From CAYGWP01 sp964353455 (GTDB lineage Bacteria > Planctomycetota > Phycisphaerae > FEN-1346), in assembly GCA_964353455.1 (NCBI GenBank), contig CAYGWP010000534.1:1-54123 (forward strand): DNA of 54,123 bases, in the 5' to 3' direction. The translations under genes were made by a program, and so were the position numbers. Of the stretch, positions 49,152 through 54,123 are shown piece after piece (the first letter of the stretch is position 1; each line of letters opens with the position of its first letter). The notes under the pieces are model-generated. The model made no database searches. It worked only from the letters and a program-made list of their open reading frames with translations, and was not told the origin of the DNA.

Positions 49152-49546
49152 GTCCTGACGGAGCGCACCGAGCACCTCGAACACTTGGCCGAGCGGCTGT
49201 TTCCCGATGCCCGCCACCTGGTTGTTCTTCGGGGCGGCATGAGCTGGAAGGAACTCGGGGCGACCATCCCGGACAGCGAGCAGCGGGTACTGCTGGCAGC
49301 CGGGCGGTACCTTGGAGAAGACTTCGACGACGCCAAGATGGGCGTGCCGCAATCGAACTGGACGGGGCACGACATCTGGGCGATCCCGAAGCCTACCGTT
49401 GCGGCCGTCGGAAGGACGCCTTGCTCCAGCGAAACGGGTTCCTCGTGCTGCGGTTTCCGGCCGAGGGCGCCGGCAAGCATCTTGATGACGTTCTCAATGC
49501 CATACTGCGGGCCTTGGCACACCAGCAGAAGGGGCAATCTTCGTAG
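49152..49546 (+). pseudogene. Remnant of a DEAD/DEAH helicase joined out of frame to a DUF559-like nuclease end
   Basis: In one frame 49152-49337 encodes LTERTEHLEHLAERLFPDAR and, further on, EQRVLLAAGRYLGEDFDDAK, the C-terminal helicase motifs V-VI region of a DEAD/DEAH protein. At about 49338 the similarity jumps frame: AIELDGARHLGDPEAYRCG, RRKDALLQRNGFLVLRFPAE and LDDVLNAILRALAHQ, like the end of a DUF559-type endonuclease. Neither has a start. A deletion seems to have joined two pieces of a helicase-nuclease module, probably once a defence or mobile gene. Confidence 0.7.
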
Positions 49547-49640
49547 CGGGCATCGCACCGGCATTGCGACAGGTCATTGTGCCCGGAACATGTTTCCGCC
49601 ATGGTAGGCGAGGTTGAAGTATCTGGCGGGAGGCGGGCCC

Positions 49641-50501
49641 ATGGCCAAGAGGACGAGGCGAGGCAGCGACAGCCAACAAGAGCCGATCACTTACCCGACG
49701 TGCGTCCGCCATGCGCAGCCGAGAAAGGACGTCAGGCTCAGGCACTTCTTCCTTTGCGATTCATGTACGCGCCGGTGGGTGCAGGAAGCCTTCGACGGAA
49801 ATGAGCCTTGCACCTACGGAGAGCCCGTCGAGGGGTACTGCCTGCTGTGTAACAAAGTCACGGATGTCAGGCTCCAGACCTGGTTCCTGTGCGACATTTG
49901 CGAGCGCGTTGCGCGTTCTATTGGCCGCAACCACGTCGCCGAGAAGGCGATCATGGACTTCTGGGAGCAGCAGATACGTCCAAGGTATCCGCACCTGAGG
50001 ATCACGCAGAACGACCTGTCATCCCTGCGGCCGCGTCGCACCAGCGACGTCTCCGGCGAAGGGCCGTTGGACTTCCTGGTGACCGACGAACGGAACGGCC
50101 AGACCGTCTTCGGGATCGAGAACAAGACCGGCCGCAGCTCAATCAAAGAGATGAGCCAGTTCCAACTGGACGTGTCGGACTGCGATTCTATCCTGCACCA
50201 CGTGCGGCAACTCAACATTCCCGCCTACGTCATCCACGCGCAGGTGCTTGAGATCTGGCAACCGCCAACAATGGGGTTCCGGACCGTTGGCCCGTGGTGG
50301 TCGGATATCTACCGGATGGCCGAGAACTTCGTGACGGTCAAGATGCGGCGGATGGAGAATCGTGGCGCGGCGTACTTCAAGCGGGCGGCCTTCGCCGCAA
50401 TCAACACACTCGGCGACGACCTGTATGACAGAAGCGGCGAACCTCGGTTGGTGAGCCGTTTCCGGGAAGAAGGCATCCCGCGGATGTACGTCATCGAGTA
50501 G
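49641..50501 (+). CDS. Putative type II restriction endonuclease with zinc-finger pairs
   Basis: ATG 49641, after GGGAGGCGGG, gives 286 residues. The N-terminal 90 residues have repeated Cys pairs: YPTCVRH, FFLCDSCTRRW, YCLLCNKV and WFLCDICERVA, likely two zinc-binding modules. The nuclease core is GPLDFLVTDERNGQTVFGIE followed by NKTG, a PD-(D/E)xK arrangement (LDF, then ENK). It is convergent with a DNA methyltransferase gene only 24 bases away, which is the basis for calling it a restriction enzyme. The recognition site is unknown. Confidence 0.7.
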   Translation: MAKRTRRGSDSQQEPITYPTCVRHAQPRKDVRLRHFFLCDSCTRRWVQEAFDGNEPCTYGEPVEGYCLLCNKVTDVRLQTWFLCDICERVARSIGRNHVAEKAIMDFWEQQIRPRYPHLRITQNDLSSLRPRRTSDVSGEGPLDFLVTDERNGQTVFGIENKTGRSSIKEMSQFQLDVSDCDSILHHVRQLNIPAYVIHAQVLEIWQPPTMGFRTVGPWWSDIYRMAENFVTVKMRRMENRGAAYFKRAAFAAINTLGDDLYDRSGEPRLVSRFREEGIPRMYVIE

Positions 50502-50525
50502 CGATGCTTCGCTCGCCGCTACGGG

Positions 50526-52085
50526 TCACGTTGCGAAAAGGACCTTCTCGACCACCTCATCAACGGCGTCTTGATCGTCCGTCAGGCGCGGCGTCTTCGC
50601 CGCCATCGCTCGAAGCTGTTCTTGCGACGGGTATCGCAGGCTCTGAAGGTCCAAGGCGTTGACTTGCGTATGCCCGCTGAACTGCCGGAAGAACGTATCC
50701 ACCACAGTGGAATTTAGAAAGATACACAGTCCCTTGGCGAAGTCTTTGGGGAGACCACGACCGCCGCAGTGGAAGTAGTTCAGGTGATTCTCGAACCCGA
50801 CCGGTCCGCCTGAAACGCAATCCGCGTCGTACACAGCCGCTACGATCCGGCGCCGTTCCTCCTTCGCGGAAAACCTACGCACTAGCACGTACGCGCCGGG
50901 CGGCACCAACAGGTCTTCCGTGTGTCTATCAACTATGATCGCGTTGGGCTTGCGCGTCTGGCCGTTTGGCCACTTGATGCGGCCCTTGTGGAAGTGCACG
51001 GGGTAGATCAGCGGCGCCGTGCCGCGCTGGGGCTGCGGGCGCAAGTGGCTCTTCGCCCGGAAATCAACCACCCGCCCCGTGGACACCGAAAAGCCGATGT
51101 CGGCAAGGGTTGCAGGCAACCGCGACATGCACTCGGCGGCGCGCTCGCCATTATCATCCACGACAAGGTGGATGAAGCGGTTGGGATCGCCAGGGTTGAC
51201 CGCCTGATGATATGGAACGCGGCGAATCCTCGCGCGATCTGTCGATGCGGCCGATACAGAAAGGACAACCCGGTCTGGTTTACGGACCCCTCTAGTCGCA
51301 TGGACGATGATATTCTCCTGGAGAACCTCGTCCTCCTTGAAGGCGTCGCTACGGGACTCAAAGACGTGGACGCGCTCCAGGGCCATCAGGTTGAGGAAGA
51401 ACCGCCGGAATGGGCGGAAATACGGGCCGTTGCAGAAACTACGCGGGGTGACGGAGACCAACTCGCCCGCTTCCTTGAGTTGGCTGGCCGCCACGGCCAT
51501 AAAAGCGGTGTAGAGGTTGCTCGTCTCGATGCCGAGCGAGCGTAGATTGCGCCTGGTCTCTGAGTCACTGTGAATCTTCCGATACGGCGGATTCATGATG
51601 ACGCAGTCGTACCGGCCCGTCCCTTCCTCGAACAGTTGGCTGGCGGCCTCCTTGGCGGCGGCTACGATGTAATCCTCCTGGCGGATCTCCCCCACGAAAC
51701 CGATGCCGGCGGCTTCGCATGCCTCCCGGCAGAACGATAAAGCCGTCTCCAAATGCCGGGCCAGAAATGCGTCGACCTCAAATGCCGTGACATGTATCCG
51801 TTCAGGAGGCAACGGCCGGTTCAGCACGTTAGCCACGAACGCGGCTGTCAACGAACCCACAGCCGCCCCCGGGTCGAGCAAGCGAATGCTGGATTGGCGA
51901 GCACGGAACATCGACGCCATGAAGGAACCGATGGCCGCAGGCGTCATGAACTGAGCGTACTTGGCCCTGGTGGTAGGCTCGATTGTGCCGTTGACGGCAA
52001 GACGGAGCCGATCCACCTGATCCATCAGCCATGCCGCATCGCGCCGTAGTGTCGCGATTTCGCTCGTTTTCCCGTTTCCGGTCAT
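50526..52085 (-). CDS. DNA adenine N6-methyltransferase, TaqI/Eco57I class
   Basis: 519 residues. Motif X/I region KYAQFMTPAAIGSFMAS, with RLLDPGAAVGSLTAAF for SAM, and the catalytic motif IV IMNPPYRKI. A target-recognition domain fills the C-terminal half (VPPGAYVLVRRFSAKEERRR, GHTQVNALDLQSLRYPSQEQ). It likely protects DNA from the neighbouring nuclease at 49641. ATG 52085 follows GGATGC only weakly. Confidence 0.92.
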   Translation of the reverse strand: MTGNGKTSEIATLRRDAAWLMDQVDRLRLAVNGTIEPTTRAKYAQFMTPAAIGSFMASMFRARQSSIRLLDPGAAVGSLTAAFVANVLNRPLPPERIHVTAFEVDAFLARHLETALSFCREACEAAGIGFVGEIRQEDYIVAAAKEAASQLFEEGTGRYDCVIMNPPYRKIHSDSETRRNLRSLGIETSNLYTAFMAVAASQLKEAGELVSVTPRSFCNGPYFRPFRRFFLNLMALERVHVFESRSDAFKEDEVLQENIIVHATRGVRKPDRVVLSVSAASTDRARIRRVPYHQAVNPGDPNRFIHLVVDDNGERAAECMSRLPATLADIGFSVSTGRVVDFRAKSHLRPQPQRGTAPLIYPVHFHKGRIKWPNGQTRKPNAIIVDRHTEDLLVPPGAYVLVRRFSAKEERRRIVAAVYDADCVSGGPVGFENHLNYFHCGGRGLPKDFAKGLCIFLNSTVVDTFFRQFSGHTQVNALDLQSLRYPSQEQLRAMAAKTPRLTDDQDAVDEVVEKVLFAT

Positions 52086-52172
52086 CGCAGTAGCATCCTA
52101 ACCCATCCTCAACACCAAATCCAGCCCATGTCCAGCCTCGCGGGTCCATGAAGCCCAAGCGGCTCTGAGATG

Positions 52173-52643
52173 TCAAGCCCCGTCTCGTCGGGCTGTCACT
52201 TCGTGCTTCCCGCCAAGACTCAGCGCCCTGCACTGTTCTTCCCACAGCAACGGGATCTCCTTCTTCAGGCTCCTCAAGGACAGCCCGTCGGGCTCCTGGC
52301 CGTCAAGAATGGCCTCGATGAAATCCGGCGCGAGTGCCGCCAGACGGATGATGCGGGCGACGTAAGAGGGGTCGAGTTTCAGCCGGCGGGCGATGTCGCT
52401 GTTGGACTCTGCCTCACCAGACTCGATCATCTCTTGCCACACGAGCGCCCGGGCTACAGCCAGCGCGAGCGGGCTTGGCGGCCGTGGCGGTGCCGAGGTG
52501 GCGACACCGGGCGGAAGGACAATTTCCTTGCGCTTGCCGCGCCGGCGGAAGGTCATGGGAATGTCGATGACGATCGACTCGCCGTCGCGGCGGACGGTCG
52601 GGTGACGCTCCTGGGCCTGAACCCTGTCGGCCTGCTCTATCAT
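52173..52643 (-). CDS. ParB/KorB-like DNA-binding protein linked to the recombinase
   Basis: ATG 52643 overlaps the recombinase stop (ATGA), giving 156 residues. The central helix-turn-helix is NSDIARRLKLDPSYVARIIR, followed by LAALAPDFIEAILDGQEPDG. Such ParB-like proteins, without the N-terminal nuclease domain, are often encoded just after large serine recombinases and may act as directionality or regulatory factors. The upstream part (IVIDIPMTFRRRGKRKEIVL) is a short beta segment. Confidence 0.8.
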   Translation of the reverse strand: MIEQADRVQAQERHPTVRRDGESIVIDIPMTFRRRGKRKEIVLPPGVATSAPPRPPSPLALAVARALVWQEMIESGEAESNSDIARRLKLDPSYVARIIRLAALAPDFIEAILDGQEPDGLSLRSLKKEIPLLWEEQCRALSLGGKHEVTARRDGA

Positions 52644-54123
52644 GCCGTCGCCTCCACCGGTTCTGTTTCCGCGTCCTGCACCTCGGCCGCCAAGGCCGTC
52701 AGGCCGCCCGGCCTCAGACGTACCGAGAGGCCGTCGGGCCGAACGGTAACGCTCTCCACCAGCAGGCGGACGATCCGCTCCTTCTCGGCGGGGAACAACT
52801 CCGCCCACAGCGGGTCGATCGTCTTCAGTGCCGCGGCCACGTCCTGCTCGGTCGGCAGGTCCTCCCGTTGTCTGCTCAGCGCATCTTCTGCACTGTGCAG
52901 TAGATGCTCGGCTTCGGCATGCTCTTCATTCAGGCGGCGAAGTTCCGCCGACAGGGCGCCCTCGGCCTTACTGTCCGCGGCCCGCACGAGCCTGCCGATC
53001 GCCTTACGGAGGTCCGCCAGCCGGCGCTGAAGCGCATCCCTTTCCTTTTCCAGCCCCCGCCGCCCCTCCTCGGCCCGGGCTTGAGTTGCACGAAACGTCC
53101 GGGCGACCGTCTCGGGGTCAGCAAAGAGCGACCGCAGGTACTCAAACACCGCCCCTTCGATCTGGCCGGCGGGAACGGACTTCACCGGGCAGGTATTGTG
53201 GCCATTCTTGCTGGCAGTGTGACAGACGTAATACTGGTATCGCTTACCCCGCCGCGTGGTGTAGGCCGGCGCCATGGGCACCCCGCCCGCGCCGCACCGC
53301 AGGATGCCCTTCAGGATGGCGGCCGTCTTCTTGCGGGTCTGCGTGGCGCGATACCGGCGGTTCTCGCCCAGGATTGCGTGGGCGCGGTCCCACGTCCGCC
53401 GGTCAATGATGGCCTCGTGCTCGCCCGGATACGACTGACCCTGATGGACCACCACGCCGAGATACCGGCGGTTTGTGAGCGTCCAGTGGACGTAGGCCTT
53501 ATTCCACAGCGCCCCGCCGCGATTGTTGCCACCGCGGGAGGTCCATGCCTTGGTGCGGTGGCCCTGGCGGTTCAGGTCCCGCGCCACCAGCATGCAGGAC
53601 CCGAGTTGGATGAACCGCTGGAAGATGTGCCGCACGAGGTCGGCCTCCTGAGGGTTGACCACCAGACGCATCTTTTCACGGTTCACATCGTAGCCCAGTA
53701 GCGGCCGGCCGCCGACGTACTTGCCCTTCATCTTAGCGGCGGCCAGTTTGTCCCGAATCCGCTCGGCCGTGAGTTCGCGCTCGAACTGCGCGAACGAGAG
53801 TAGCACGTTGAGCGTCAACCGGCCCATACTGGACTTGGTGTCGAAGTGCTGCGTCACGCTCACAAAACTCACGCCGCGATTCTCGAAGAGTTCCATCAGC
53901 CGCACGAAGTCCGCGAGCGACCGCGACAGCCGGTCGAGTTTGTAGCACAAGACGGCGTCGATGCGGCCGGCATCAACATCATCAAGGAGCCGCTTCAGGG
54001 CGGGCCGCTCGGTGTTCCCGCCGGAGAAGCCCCCGTCGTCGTACCGCGTGGGCAGCGCAACCCAACCGTCATGCCGCTGGCTGGCCACATACGCCTCGCA
54101 GGACTCGCGCTGGGCATCGAGGG
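52640..54123 (-). CDS. Large serine recombinase, 5' end beyond the window
   Basis: The frame enters from the right edge (LDAQRESCEAYVASQRHDGW), so the catalytic Ser and the first about 20 residues are missing. Visible are the resolvase core (DDGGFSGGNTERPALKRLLD, LCYKLDRLSRSLADFVRLME, LLSFAQFERELTAERIRDKL), the recombinase domain (GRPLLGYDVNREKMRLVVNP), a zinc-ribbon domain (LRCGAGGVPM, YYVCHTASKNGHNTCPV) and a C-terminal coiled coil (ERDALQRRLADLRKAIGRLV). It integrates or excises a mobile element whose att sites were not found here. Confidence 0.93.
   Translation of the reverse strand, partial: LDAQRESCEAYVASQRHDGWVALPTRYDDGGFSGGNTERPALKRLLDDVDAGRIDAVLCYKLDRLSRSLADFVRLMELFENRGVSFVSVTQHFDTKSSMGRLTLNVLLSFAQFERELTAERIRDKLAAAKMKGKYVGGRPLLGYDVNREKMRLVVNPQEADLVRHIFQRFIQLGSCMLVARDLNRQGHRTKAWTSRGGNNRGGALWNKAYVHWTLTNRRYLGVVVHQGQSYPGEHEAIIDRRTWDRAHAILGENRRYRATQTRKKTAAILKGILRCGAGGVPMAPAYTTRRGKRYQYYVCHTASKNGHNTCPVKSVPAGQIEGAVFEYLRSLFADPETVARTFRATQARAEEGRRGLEKERDALQRRLADLRKAIGRLVRAADSKAEGALSAELRRLNEEHAEAEHLLHSAEDALSRQREDLPTEQDVAAALKTIDPLWAELFPAEKERIVRLLVESVTVRPDGLSVRLRPGGLTALAAEVQDAETEPVEATA

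Noticed and set aside
1..54123. CRISPR arrays, rRNA genes and insertion-sequence ends
   Set aside because: No regularly spaced repeats with unique spacers, no rRNA-like stretches and no transposase with terminal inverted repeats were seen; the only recombinase is the serine type at the right edge.

Overview
The window is a GC-rich bacterial chromosome segment, most likely from an anaerobic or microaerophilic member of the Planctomycetota (Phycisphaerae-like). The clues are two PEP-CTERM exoproteins, two prepilin-type proteins with C-terminal H-X9-DG-like motifs, tandem YibE/F, a sigma-54 regulator beside orange-protein (ORP)-type ATPases, and BioB-like radical SAM enzymes. The assignment is an inference; no rRNA or other phylogenetic marker is present. 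Genes are densely packed, with many ATGA/GTGA overlaps.

Layout. 1-0.7 kb: two small unknown genes and a gene fragment. 0.8-7.2 kb (minus): a tandem YibE/F-TPR membrane protein, three thioredoxin-fold envelope proteins and a lipoprotein. 7.2-11.1 kb (minus): a selenium-handling operon transcribed selD, tusA-like, yedE-like, cysteine desulfurase, DUF3343. 11.5-13.4 kb (minus): a BioB-like radical SAM enzyme, a DGC zinc-binding protein and a PadR regulator. 13.6-18.8 kb (minus): prepilin, PEP-CTERM protein, FecB/BtuF-type binding protein, radical SAM enzyme, FecCD permease, ATPase. 19.0-25.0 kb (plus): a zinc-uptake operon without an ATPase gene, then feoAB. 25.1-26.4 kb: a PAS remnant, a methyltransferase and a four-helix membrane protein. 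26.6-29.9 kb (minus): a second prepilin, PEP-CTERM protein, binding protein series, this time with two TupA/ModA-like lipoproteins.

30.1-44.3 kb (plus) is the centrepiece. A PAS/AAA+/Fis sigma-54 activator is followed by a well-matched -24/-12 promoter and a long co-directional series: dinitrogenase-cofactor-family (DIM/NifX) proteins, a BioB-like radical SAM enzyme, an array of small Gly-rich proteins sharing an MPxGDGTGP N-terminus, a ferritin-like protein, a double MinD-ferredoxin ATPase, an Mrp-DIM fusion, a DUF4405 cytochrome-like protein, a metallo-hydrolase, a radical SAM-NifU fusion and a Thi4-like flavoprotein. This resembles the ORP complex loci of sulfate reducers (Mo/Cu-S or Fe-S cluster assembly) in an enlarged form. 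One small protein of the array carries a single in-frame TGA exactly where its paralogue has a zinc-ribbon cysteine, making it a selenoprotein candidate or a recently broken copy.

44.4-47.3 kb (plus): a Fur/PerR-type regulator, catalase and DUF364. 47.3-48.1 kb has no credible gene. 48.1-54.1 kb is accessory DNA: a SEC-C protein, a helicase-nuclease remnant, a restriction-modification pair, a ParB-like protein and a large serine recombinase cut by the right edge.

Taken together, the window is a metal and chalcogen economy region: uptake of Zn, Fe, a FecB-type ligand and probably W/Mo; selenium activation; thiol-redox proteins; and a large cluster-assembly locus likely switched on through sigma-54.
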